Of a stretch of 64,000 nt of DNA, positions 1 through 7,123 are shown in pieces; positions within the stretch are counted from its first letter, which is position 1, and every line of letters begins with the position of its first letter. Under the pieces are notes generated by a model. It was not told where the DNA came from. It worked only from the letters and a program-made list of their open reading frames with translations, and did not search any database. Made by a program: the position numbers and the translations under genes. Source of the DNA: CAZENU01 sp965222125 (lineage in GTDB: Bacteria > Chloroflexota > Dehalococcoidia > Lucifugimonadales > CAZENU01); NCBI GenBank assembly GCA_965222125.1, contig CBDCTC010000006.1, positions 124,001 to 188,000 on the forward strand, read 5' to 3'.

Positions 1-300
1 CTTCCAGCAGGTGAAGTCCGACGTGATGCCGCCGATGGGCATGGTGTCAGCCTCCGGGTACACCTCGCCGGGGCGGATGTTCTCCGCGTGGTACTTCAGG
101 TCGTTGCCCGTGCAGAAGGCGCGGTCGCCCGCGCCCGTGACGATAGCCACCAACGCGTCCGGGTCGTCCCGAAACTCGGTGAAGGCGTCGCGCATCTCCC
201 TGCTGGCCGGCGGGTGCAGGGCGTTATACACCTCGGGCCGGTCTATCGTGACGTACACGACGCGGTTGCGTATCTCATAGCGGACGTACTGGCGCGCCAT
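1..300 (-). CDS. Enoyl-CoA hydratase/isomerase family protein (N-terminal part only)
   Basis: Only the first 100 codons lie in the window; the gene runs off the left edge. It starts at the ATG read from position 300. The protein opens with a short beta strand followed by the crotonase pattern DRPEVYNAL (about residues 20-28), then VTGAGDRAFCTGNDLK (about residues 54-69), which is the oxyanion-hole region of the enoyl-CoA hydratase/isomerase fold. Family members hydrate or isomerise acyl-CoA thioesters in the cytosol, as in beta-oxidation. The exact substrate cannot be read from this fragment. The next gene on this strand, gmk, ends 255 bases upstream, and a hairpin repeat lies in between, so it is probably transcribed on its own. 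Confidence 0.85.
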   Translation of the reverse strand, partial: MARQYVRYEIRNRVVYVTIDRPEVYNALHPPASREMRDAFTEFRDDPDALVAIVTGAGDRAFCTGNDLKYHAENIRPGEVYPEADTMPIGGITSDFTCWK

Positions 301-400
301 CGGAACTCCCGAAGCCTGGAAAGCCAGAGTATACCAGAGCCCACCGCGTGCACAGCACGCCGGATTCCTATGGGTTTTCCGAGTCGATGCTCCTACAACC

Positions 401-453
401 CGTTCACCCCGAGTAGCGCCGATGCTTCATCGGTGCGTATCGAGGGGCCCACG
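401..453. repeat. Dispersed hairpin repeat, copy 1
   Basis: The segment contains the core AGTAGCGCCGATGCTTCAT and ends in a GTATCGAGGGG-like block. Positions 416-436 fold into a 9-bp stem (GCGCCGATG / CATCGGTGC) with a three-base loop. The same unit recurs at 54086-54108 (left part only), 55577-55620 and 55751-55800, always between genes. No coding function is seen. Confidence 0.7.
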
Positions 454-555
454 CTTGGTGTCACCAAGCGTGGACATCTACCGACACAGTCCAGGAGAAC
501 CCGCCGAAACTTCTCGGGTTCGCCGACGCGCCAATCAACCGGCTGACCCCGGCTC

Positions 556-1161
556 CTATCGCATGGTCCGCTCCTCCGAGATGATCGCCCGGATCTGCTC
601 GACCGCGTCGCCGACCTGGCCGTCATGGTTGACGACGACGCGGTCGAAGCCCGCCGCGGCCCGCATCTCAGCCTCCGCGGTACCCAGCCGGACGGCAAAG
701 TCGTCCGGGGACTCGGTCATCCGACTGCTCAAGCGCGCGGTGAGCGCGTCCATCTCGGGCGGGGCCAGGAAGATCAGCAGCGCCCGCGGCTCGATGCGCT
801 TGATCGTCGCCGCGCCCTGCACGTCCGTCTTGACGATCACGTCGACGCCGCTCTCCATAGCCTCGGCTATCTGGCGTCTGGGCACGCCGTACAGGTTGCC
901 GTACACCTCCGCCCACTCCAACAGCTCGCCGTCGGCGATCATCCGGCGGAAGGTCTCTTCCGAGTAGAAGAAGTAGTGCTCGCCGTCGACCTCATCGTCT
1001 CGCCGATCGCGAGTCGTGGCCGTGACGGCGAACCGACATTCCGGCATCTCTTCCCGCATGAGGGCGAGGACGGTGTCCTTGCCGACGCCGGACGGCCCCG
1101 AGATGACGACGAGAAGGGGGCTCGAGCTCCCAGTCACGACGCACGCCGTCGCAGTTCCCAT
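556..1161 (-). CDS. gmk: Guanylate kinase
   Basis: The 201-residue protein phosphorylates GMP to GDP with ATP in the cytosol, an essential step of nucleotide metabolism. The P-loop is GPSGVGKDT (residues 22-30), with Asp where Ser is usual. It is followed by the GMP-binding stretch TATTRDRRDDEVDGEHYFF (about 47-65) and the VYGNLYGVPR segment, all family hallmarks. Length is normal for bacterial Gmk. The chosen ATG gives a rather long leader before the first beta strand; a GTG at 1137 is a possible alternative. The gene is 129 bases downstream of aroA on the same strand, separated by an inverted repeat. Confidence 0.95.
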   Translation of the reverse strand: MGTATACVVTGSSSPLLVVISGPSGVGKDTVLALMREEMPECRFAVTATTRDRRDDEVDGEHYFFYSEETFRRMIADGELLEWAEVYGNLYGVPRRQIAEAMESGVDVIVKTDVQGAATIKRIEPRALLIFLAPPEMDALTARLSSRMTESPDDFAVRLGTAEAEMRAAAGFDRVVVNHDGQVGDAVEQIRAIISEERTMR

Positions 1162-1213
1162 CCCTGGCGCCGACGGGAGAAGAAAATGGCGTCGGCGTAC
1201 GAGGACGAGGTGC

Positions 1214-1238
1214 AGGGGCGAGTTTGAACCCCGCCCCT
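1214..1238. repeat. Short inverted repeat between aroA and gmk
   Basis: AGGGGCG at 1214-1220 pairs with CGCCCCT at 1232-1238 around an 11-base loop. It lies just downstream of the aroA stop but has no T-run, so a factor-independent terminator is not convincing. It may be another dispersed intergenic repeat. Confidence 0.4.
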
Positions 1239-1290
1239 ACGACACGCTTTGGCGCCTCTGGATGTTTTCAGGGGAATCGCGGCCACGGCG

Positions 1291-2601
1291 CTAGTCCGCG
1301 CCGGCGACCGAGCCCAGCGTGTCCCAGAAGTCCGGGTATGAGATCGCGGCCGCTTCTGCGCCGTCCACGACCGTTTCCCCGGCGGCGGCCAGACCCGCGA
1401 CGCCGAGCGTCATCGCTATCCGGTGGTCTCCGTGGCTCGTGGCGGCGGCGCCCTTCAGGCCGCCTGTCCCGTGGATGACCATGCCGTCGGGCCGCTCCTC
1501 GATATCGGCCCCGAGTCCGGTGAGGCCTTCGACCGTCGCCCTTATGCGGTCCGACTCCTTCACCCGAAGCTCAGCCGCGTCGCTGATCACCGTCGTACCT
1601 TCGGCCATGCAGGCCGCCAGCGCCAGTATGGGCAGCTCGTCTATGACGGTGGGCACGACGTCTCCGCCGATCTCCACCGACCGCAGCAAGCTGGTCTCCG
1701 CGACGACGTCGGCGATGGGCTCCCAGGCGCCCTCCCGTACGTTCTCGAGACGCACCTTCGCGCCCATCGCCTCCAGGACCCTGACTACGCCGGCCCGCGT
1801 GGGGTTGAAGCCGACGTTCGTCACACGTATGCGCGCGTCGGGATGGACGCACCCGGCCACGATCCAGAAGGCCGCCGAGCTGATGTCGCCCGGCACCGGA
1901 ACGTCGCGCGACTCCAGCGCCGACCGCCGGACCGAGACGCTCAGGCCGGCGACATCGATGTCCGCGCCCATCCACCGCAGCATGCGCTCCGTGTGGTCCC
2001 TGGACTCCGCGGGCTGCGCGACGGTCGTGCGTCCGTCGGCAAACAGGCCGGCGATCAGTACGGCGGACTTGACCTGCGCGCTCGCAATCGGCATGTCGAA
2101 CGCTATGCCCTTCAGGCCGCCGCCCTGTATGGCCAGCGGGGGGAGCGAGCCGCCGCCGCGTCCGGCTATCCGCGCGCCCATCTGCGCAAGGGGGTCGACT
2201 ATCCTGGTCATCGGCCTTTTCCGCAGGGACTCGTCGCCCGACATGATGCTCAGGAACGGCTGGCCGGCCGCGAGGCCCGAGAGGAGCCTGAACGCGGTGC
2301 CGCTGTTGCCGGCGTCGAGCACAGTCTCCGGCTCGCGCAGGCCCTCCGGCCCGACGCCCTCCACCTCGAAGCACTCATCCGCGCCGCTGACGGGGCAGCT
2401 CGCGTGTCGCTCTATCCGAACGCCCAGGCCGTTGAGGCATCGGAGGATCGAGCTGCGGTCGTCGCCGACGCACAGGTTTGACACGTGGGCCGTTCCCGAG
2501 GCGATGGCGTTCAGGATCAGGGCGCGCTGGGAGATCGACTTGTCCCCGGCGACGGAGAGCGTCGCGTCTATGCGCGATGGTGAACGGACGACCCGCTTCA
2601 C
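1291..2601 (-). CDS. aroA: 3-phosphoshikimate 1-carboxyvinyltransferase (EPSP synthase)
   Basis: The enzyme joins shikimate-3-phosphate and phosphoenolpyruvate in the sixth step of the shikimate pathway. The substrate-binding motif GDKSISQRAL (Lys21, Ser22, Arg26 from the GTG at 2601), the LDAGNSGTAFRLL loop, the ESRDHTERML block, the DELPILAL motif with its conserved Asp, the LRVKESDRI block and GDHRIAM near the C-terminus are all present, so it should be active. The reading frame is open up to a GTG at 2700, but the extra 33 residues do not look like EPSP synthase and would overlap tyrA by 29 bases; the family's N-terminus begins at 2601. It lies downstream of tyrA, giving an aromatic amino acid pair. 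Confidence 0.93.
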   Translation of the reverse strand: MKRVVRSPSRIDATLSVAGDKSISQRALILNAIASGTAHVSNLCVGDDRSSILRCLNGLGVRIERHASCPVSGADECFEVEGVGPEGLREPETVLDAGNSGTAFRLLSGLAAGQPFLSIMSGDESLRKRPMTRIVDPLAQMGARIAGRGGGSLPPLAIQGGGLKGIAFDMPIASAQVKSAVLIAGLFADGRTTVAQPAESRDHTERMLRWMGADIDVAGLSVSVRRSALESRDVPVPGDISSAAFWIVAGCVHPDARIRVTNVGFNPTRAGVVRVLEAMGAKVRLENVREGAWEPIADVVAETSLLRSVEIGGDVVPTVIDELPILALAACMAEGTTVISDAAELRVKESDRIRATVEGLTGLGADIEERPDGMVIHGTGGLKGAAATSHGDHRIAMTLGVAGLAAAGETVVDGAEAAAISYPDFWDTLGSVAGAD

Positions 2602-2671
2602 GGCGTCGTACCCGTCGGCCGCCGGCCTCGAAGTACCGCCGCGGCCCGGGACGGCCGGCCGGCTAACCGTG

Positions 2672-3673
2672 TCAGCGTCGGGGATAGCGCCACGGCGCAC
2701 CCTCGTCTCGGTTCCAGAGACGCGTGGTGCGGTCGGCGAGACGCCGTCCGACCAGCATCCCGCCTATCGCCTGGCCCATCGTCGGACCCGGCGGGCCAAA
2801 CGACTCCTCCCGCGCGGCGGCCCCGGACTCGAGCCGGGCGAGCTGCTCCCAGCCGAAGATCAGCGTCTCCATGATCTCGTCGCCGCCGTCCCGGACCTGG
2901 TCCCGGTAGCCGCTCAGCTCCTCTATCACGCGGTCGAGCCAGAGCACGAGCGCCTCCCTGTTGCCGTCGAACGCCACCGCGTTGTCCTCCGGGTCGAGGG
3001 CGGCGAGCCTCGACATGTCGGTGAACTCGGGGCCGACCACCTTGGCTATGTCGCGCCAGCCGGGACTCGCGCTGACGGCCGTCACCAGAGCGGCCGACAG
3101 CGCGACCGGCAGATGCGCCGTCGCGGCCGCGTAGGAGTCGTGCTCCTCGGGGCTCATGAACACGGGCTGCGCTCCGATCGCCTCGACGAGCCCGGTCACG
3201 GTCCGGACCGCCGCGGGGCTCACCATGCTCTCGGCGACGATGCAGTACGCGGTCCCGTCGAGGACATCGGGCCGGACGTCGTCGAGACTGTACATCGTGC
3301 GCTTTGGCAGCGGACGCCCGCCGACGTAGCTGGCGTCGTGCGGCAGGTACTCTCTGGCCCACTCGGTGACCTGTACCTTGGCCGAGCCGGTGTCGGTCAC
3401 CGTGGTGTTCTGGCCGACGATGGGGCCTATCGCCTCCAGGAATTCCCGCGTCTCCGAGTGCGGCGTGTCCATGATGACCAGGGACGCCCCGTATATCGAA
3501 GACCTCAGGTTGCCGTTGGCTGTGTCGATGGCGCCCATCTGCACGGCGCGTTTCAGCGCCTTCGAGTCGCCGTCGGTCCCCACGATCTCCGTGTTCTTCA
3601 GCTTGGCCCGCTTCAGGCCCAGGCCGATGGTTACTCCGATGGGACCCATGCCCAGGATTGTTATTCGCTCCAA
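2672..3673 (-). CDS. tyrA: Prephenate/arogenate dehydrogenase family protein (TyrA-like), divergent active site
   Basis: The 333-residue protein begins at a TTG preceded by AAAGGAG at good spacing. A Rossmann motif ILGMGPIGVTIG (residues 6-17) binds NAD(P), and DTGSAK (94-99) plus a C-terminal helical dehydrogenase domain match TyrA, which oxidatively decarboxylates prephenate or arogenate towards tyrosine. The motif that normally reads GGHPMAG is here VGGRPLPKR, so the catalytic His is replaced by Arg120, and the later SHLPH motif is AHLPV. It sits directly upstream of aroA, which supports an aromatic pathway role. The substitutions mean activity should be tested and not assumed. Confidence 0.8.
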   Translation of the reverse strand: MERITILGMGPIGVTIGLGLKRAKLKNTEIVGTDGDSKALKRAVQMGAIDTANGNLRSSIYGASLVIMDTPHSETREFLEAIGPIVGQNTTVTDTGSAKVQVTEWAREYLPHDASYVGGRPLPKRTMYSLDDVRPDVLDGTAYCIVAESMVSPAAVRTVTGLVEAIGAQPVFMSPEEHDSYAAATAHLPVALSAALVTAVSASPGWRDIAKVVGPEFTDMSRLAALDPEDNAVAFDGNREALVLWLDRVIEELSGYRDQVRDGGDEIMETLIFGWEQLARLESGAAAREESFGPPGPTMGQAIGGMLVGRRLADRTTRLWNRDEGAPWRYPRR

Positions 3674-3695
3674 GAGGCCACTCCTTTGAGCTAAC

Positions 3696-4391
3696 TTACC
3701 ATACGGTGTCGCCCGTCACCAAGAACGCAAGCGCGTTGACGATCGGCCGCATCCAGACGGTCAGAAGGCTGAACCGGAATAAGAAGCCGCTCAGGATCAG
3801 CACCAGCAGAATGGCGGGCCCCACCGGCTCCAGACGCGCAAAGTGGGCCGCCGCGCTGCGAGGCAGAACGCCCAACACTACCTTGAAACCGTCGAGCGGC
3901 GCGACCGGCAGGAGGTTGAACGCGGCGATCAGGAGATTCCAGAAGACAAACGACACGACCATGTACTCGATCAAGTTGCCGCCGACAAAATGCCGGAATC
4001 CGACGACCTCGCTGCTCACCAGCCCTAACCGAATCGGGAGCGCAGCGGCAATAGCCACGACGACGTTCGATACCGGGCCCGCAAGCGACACCAGCGCCAT
4101 GCCCGATCGCGGATTGCCGCGCAGGTAGTGGGGATCGACCGGCGTCGGTTTGGCCCATCCGAAGCCGACCATCAGGAGCATGATGCCGCCCATCAGGTCG
4201 ATGTGGACCGCCGGGTTGAGGCTCAACCTCCCCTGCCGCTTCGCGGTCTCGTCTCCGAGAATGTAGGCGCTCAGGGCATGGCTGGCTTCGTGGAACGACA
4301 GCGCGACCGCTATGCCGACAACGAACGCCAGCAGAGTGACCAGCGCGTACGTGGGGCTGTCACGGAGTTGGTCGAATACGAGAAAGAGCAA
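3696..4391 (-). CDS. Site-2 protease family (peptidase M50) membrane protein
   Basis: The 231-residue protein is a predicted polytopic membrane metalloprotease. The zinc motif HEASH lies at residues 34-38 within the first membrane region, and the third ligand region is NLLPVAPLDGF (about 159-169), matching the N-x-x-P-x-x-P-L-D-G signature of the small FpvI/YwhC-like rhomboid-independent S2P group. No PDZ domain is seen, so it belongs to the compact class. The start is a TTG after a GGAGAGGG-type ribosome site. Its substrate is unknown. It lies between the A-type carrier gene and tyrA on the same strand, 22 bases from tyrA. Confidence 0.87.
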   Translation of the reverse strand: MLFLVFDQLRDSPTYALVTLLAFVVGIAVALSFHEASHALSAYILGDETAKRQGRLSLNPAVHIDLMGGIMLLMVGFGWAKPTPVDPHYLRGNPRSGMALVSLAGPVSNVVVAIAAALPIRLGLVSSEVVGFRHFVGGNLIEYMVVSFVFWNLLIAAFNLLPVAPLDGFKVVLGVLPRSAAAHFARLEPVGPAILLVLILSGFLFRFSLLTVWMRPIVNALAFLVTGDTVW

Positions 4392-4459
4392 TCTGGCCTA
4401 CCCTCTCCGGCCGTGAGCCCCCGGCCCTGCCCGACTCCAGCGGAACGCGCGGGCGGCCG

Positions 4460-4493
4460 GAAAAAGAAGAGGGGACGAGTCGGACTCGTCCCC
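4460..4493 (-). terminator. Factor-independent terminator downstream of the A-type carrier gene
   Basis: GGGGACGAGTC at 4471-4481 pairs with GACTCGTCCCC at 4483-4493. Read on the minus strand, the stem is followed by TCTTCTTTTTCC. It begins 30 bases past the stop codon at 4523, so it fits as that gene's terminator. Confidence 0.75.
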
Positions 4494-4522
4494 TACCGAA
4501 ATCCGTAGCTTGCGGTCCGGCT

Positions 4523-4921
4523 CTAGTGGCCGCCGCAGGCGCAGCCGCCGCCTCCATCGCCGCAGCCGCCGCCTCCACCGCCGCCGCACCCCCCGCCGCC
4601 GCAGGCGCAGCCGCCCGACTGGACGTTGGGGTTGCTGATCACGAAGCCGCTGCGCATCAGGCCGTCGACGTAGTCGATCTCCGCGCCGTCGACCAGCGGA
4701 GCGCTCTCGGCGTCGACCAGGACCTTGATATTCTCGGCGTCTATGACGACATCGCCGTCAGCGGGCTCCTGCTCGACACCCAGCATGTACTGGACCCCGC
4801 CGTGCGGGCCCGGCGTCACCATGATCCGAAGCAGCGAGCCCTCGGCGTCCTGCTCTTTCAGGACCGCCTCGAGCCGCTCGGCCGCAAGGGGCGTTATCTC
4901 GACAAGGTTCTCAGTGGTCAA
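4523..4921 (-). CDS. A-type iron-sulphur carrier (HesB/IscA family) with Gly/Cys-rich tail
   Basis: Residues 1-95 match the HesB/IscA fold: ITPLAAERL at the start, LRIMVTPG followed by YMLGVE, and the DAESAPLVDGAEIDYV block. Such proteins carry Fe-S clusters to client enzymes. The first of the three usual cluster cysteines, in GGCSG, is replaced here by His in GPHGG (residue 40). The C-terminal CGCG-type motif is expanded into a tail of about 28 residues made of Gly and Cys plus a few Ala, Asp and a final His. The TTG at 4921 is chosen because GGAGG precedes it; a GTG at 4930 would add three residues. A strong terminator follows the gene. Confidence 0.85.
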   Translation of the reverse strand: MTTENLVEITPLAAERLEAVLKEQDAEGSLLRIMVTPGPHGGVQYMLGVEQEPADGDVVIDAENIKVLVDAESAPLVDGAEIDYVDGLMRSGFVISNPNVQSGGCACGGGGCGGGGGGGCGDGGGGCACGGH

Positions 4922-4930
4922 ACCGGCCAC

Positions 4931-5470
4931 CTCCGTGGGTACATAGAGGCTCGTACGCCTTTACGCAATGGCAGTTTCGATAGTTGATCCTATCACGCGC
5001 CCACTACCCGGTCAAGCTGCGGAGCGCCCCGCAACTGTCCGGAGTCGATGGGACGAATGCCCCTCAAGACCCCCTTGGGTCCCCGCTTTCGGAGACCTTT
5101 GCATAACTCCCCAAGCGCGGCAACGTCGCGGGGCCAAGCGGTGTCATCTAACCTGGACTCTCGATTTCTGGATTCCGGCTCAAGGCCGGAATGACGGTTG
5201 TGCAGAGGTCTCCTTTCGCGGGGACGACGGCAAGGTCGTGTCCGCCCCAGAGTAGAGTGTAGTCGTCATTCCGGCCCCCGAGCCGGAATCCAGGGTCGGG
5301 GAGGTCAGGCTCAATAGCCCCCTGTTCTGCCGAAAACAATTACAGCAGCCGTGACCGTTCGGAGGCTGCCGCCCCACGGAATCGACAGCTACCCCCGCGA
5401 GGTTCGGGGCCGTGATAGACTTTCCGAGCCGGCGTGCGCTCGACGCTTCGCCGCGCCGTGGAGGGCTGAC
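4931..5470. other. Intergenic region with dispersed repeats, no gene seen
   Basis: About 540 bases separate the A-type carrier gene from the SDR gene, which are transcribed away from each other, so promoters for both should lie here. The stretch holds a composite repeat (5047-5330) with two inverted copies of an ATTCCGG unit. I see no convincing coding sequence. Confidence 0.6.
5047..5330. repeat. Composite dispersed repeat, copy 1 (ATTCCGG type)
   Basis: The left block GATGGGACGAATGCCCCT (5047-5064) and the right block around 5237-5330 both recur in the same order at 37994-38137. Inside are two palindromic units, 5170-5197 and 5264-5293, each built on ATTCCGG...CCGGAAT and lying in opposite orientation. 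Units of this kind are known as dispersed intergenic repeats in many bacteria. Confidence 0.75.
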
Positions 5471-6271
5471 GTGGATCTTGAGCTTACCGGAAAGACGGCG
5501 ATAGTCACGGGCGGCAGCCGGGGAATCGGCAAGGCGATCGCCCGAGAGCTCGCCTCCGAGGGCGTCGACGTGGCGATCGCCGCGCGGGGCCGCGAGGCGC
5601 TGGACGCCGCGGCGGCGGAGCTCGGCGCCGAGACCGGCCGACGGATCGTCCCGATCGTCGCGGACACGGGAGACGACGATTCGGTGAAGGCCATGGTCGA
5701 CCGCGCCGCCGCGGAGCTGGGGCGGATCGACATACTGGTCAACTGCGCGGCCCAACCCCTTGGCAGCGGCCCCGTGCCGTCGCTGCCCGAGATCACGAAC
5801 GACCACTTCTGGGCCGACATGAACGTCAAGGTGATGGGTTACCTGCGCTGCGCCCGGGAGGTCGCCCCGCACATGCGGCGGCAGGGATGGGGGCGCATCG
5901 TCAACGTCAGTGGCCTCGCGTCCCGTCAGACAGGGTCGACCATCGGCAGCATGCGCAACGTGGCCGTCAGCGCGATGACCAAGAACATGGCGGACGAGCT
6001 CGGCCCTCAGGGGATCAACGTCACCGTGGTCCACCCGGGCGCCACCCGGACCGAGCGCACCCGAGGGATGATCGAGGCACGGGCTCGCTCCGAGGGCATC
6101 TCGCCCGAGGAGGCCGAGCAGAAGATGGCCGCCGCCAACTCGGTGAGGCGCTTCATCGACGCGCGGGACGTCGCGCACGTCGTCGCGTTCTTGGCGTCGC
6201 CCAAGTCGGTCGCCATCAACGGCGACTCTATCGCCGCCGGCGGCGGCGTGGGCAATGCCATACACTACTGA
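5471..6271 (+). CDS. Short-chain dehydrogenase/reductase family protein lacking the usual Tyr-Lys pair
   Basis: The GTG at 5471 follows GGAGGG at good spacing and gives 266 residues. The nucleotide-binding motif TGGSRGIG (13-20), the NCAAQ motif (91-95) and the NVSG serine (Ser147) identify the classical SDR fold, which usually oxidises or reduces alcohols and ketones with NAD(P). The catalytic YxxxK is absent: the aligned residues are GSMRN (159-163). The fold is clearly retained, so the enzyme may use other residues or act as a non-redox relative. The O-methyltransferase gene begins 41 bases downstream on the same strand, so they are probably co-transcribed. Confidence 0.88.
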   Translation: MDLELTGKTAIVTGGSRGIGKAIARELASEGVDVAIAARGREALDAAAAELGAETGRRIVPIVADTGDDDSVKAMVDRAAAELGRIDILVNCAAQPLGSGPVPSLPEITNDHFWADMNVKVMGYLRCAREVAPHMRRQGWGRIVNVSGLASRQTGSTIGSMRNVAVSAMTKNMADELGPQGINVTVVHPGATRTERTRGMIEARARSEGISPEEAEQKMAAANSVRRFIDARDVAHVVAFLASPKSVAINGDSIAAGGGVGNAIHY

Positions 6272-6312
6272 CTCCGCCGCCGGCCGCCCGCAGTGAAAGG
6301 CACGAGACGGAC

Positions 6313-6948
6313 ATGACGAGCTTCGGCTCCCCCGAGATCGACCGTTACGTCACCGAGCACACGTCCGATGTTCCCCCGTACCTGGCCGACCTGCCGCGCG
6401 TCACCGCGGAGCGGATGGGCAGCGCGGGGATGATCAGCGGCCCCGTCGTCGACGGCCTGCTGCAGACGCTGATCGTGGCGTCCGGCGCGCGGCGGATCCT
6501 GGAGATAGGCACCTTCACCGGCTTCAGCGCCCTGATGATGGCGGAGGCCCTGCCCGACGACGGCGTGATCGTCACGTGCGACCGGGACCCGAAGGCCGCC
6601 GAGGTGGCGCGGGAGTACTTCGCGAAGAGCCCCCACGGCCACAAGATCGAGCAGCGCCTCGGCGTCGCGCTCGACACGCTGCGGTCGCTGGAGGGCCCCT
6701 TCGACTTCGTGTTCATCGACGCCGACAAGATCAACAACGCCGCGTACTACGAGCGCACCCTGGAGTTGCTCTCGCCCGGCGGCCTGATCGCCATAGACAA
6801 CGTGCTGTGGGCCGGCCGCGTCCTCGACCCTGAGAGCGACTCGGACCACGCCGTAGCGGACTTCAACCGCCGCGTGCAGGACGACCCCCGCGTCAAGAAC
6901 GTCATGGTGCCGATCCGCGACGGCGTAACCATAGTCCGCCGCGCGTGA
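6313..6948 (+). CDS. O-methyltransferase, caffeoyl-CoA/catechol type
   Basis: The 211-residue protein carries the SAM-binding motif LEIGTFTGFSALMMAEALP (about residues 58-76), the FIDADK motif with a metal-binding Asp, and AIDNVLWAGRV, which together define the cation-dependent O-methyltransferase 3 family. Members methylate catechols, caffeoyl-CoA or related hydroxylated aromatics in the cytosol. Length fits the family. The start ATG is chosen as the first in frame ahead of the conserved helix. It follows the SDR gene closely, which hints at a shared aromatic or hydroxylated substrate, though that is inference. Confidence 0.9.
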   Translation: MTSFGSPEIDRYVTEHTSDVPPYLADLPRVTAERMGSAGMISGPVVDGLLQTLIVASGARRILEIGTFTGFSALMMAEALPDDGVIVTCDRDPKAAEVAREYFAKSPHGHKIEQRLGVALDTLRSLEGPFDFVFIDADKINNAAYYERTLELLSPGGLIAIDNVLWAGRVLDPESDSDHAVADFNRRVQDDPRVKNVMVPIRDGVTIVRRA

Positions 6949-7123
6949 GCCGCCGGCGTCAGCCGGCTGTCAGCAGTCGCAGCCAGTCCCTGGCGCTCGT
7001 CCGCCTCTCACGTCGCCGCGGGTCGACAGACCCTCGGGCGAGTTGTGCACTCGGCGAGGCGGATGTACGATCCCGGCCTGACTCTGTGCGACTGACTCGA
7101 CGCGTCCAGGGGGGCGATCCGAC

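Noticed and set aside
1319..3694. Long plus-strand open frame of 791 codons opposite aroA and tyrA
   Set aside because: It is the antisense shadow of two well-supported genes in GC-rich DNA and resembles no family.
5148..5339. Small minus-strand protein in the spacer before the SDR gene
   Set aside because: It is translated from the dispersed ATTCCGG repeat, a common source of false small genes.
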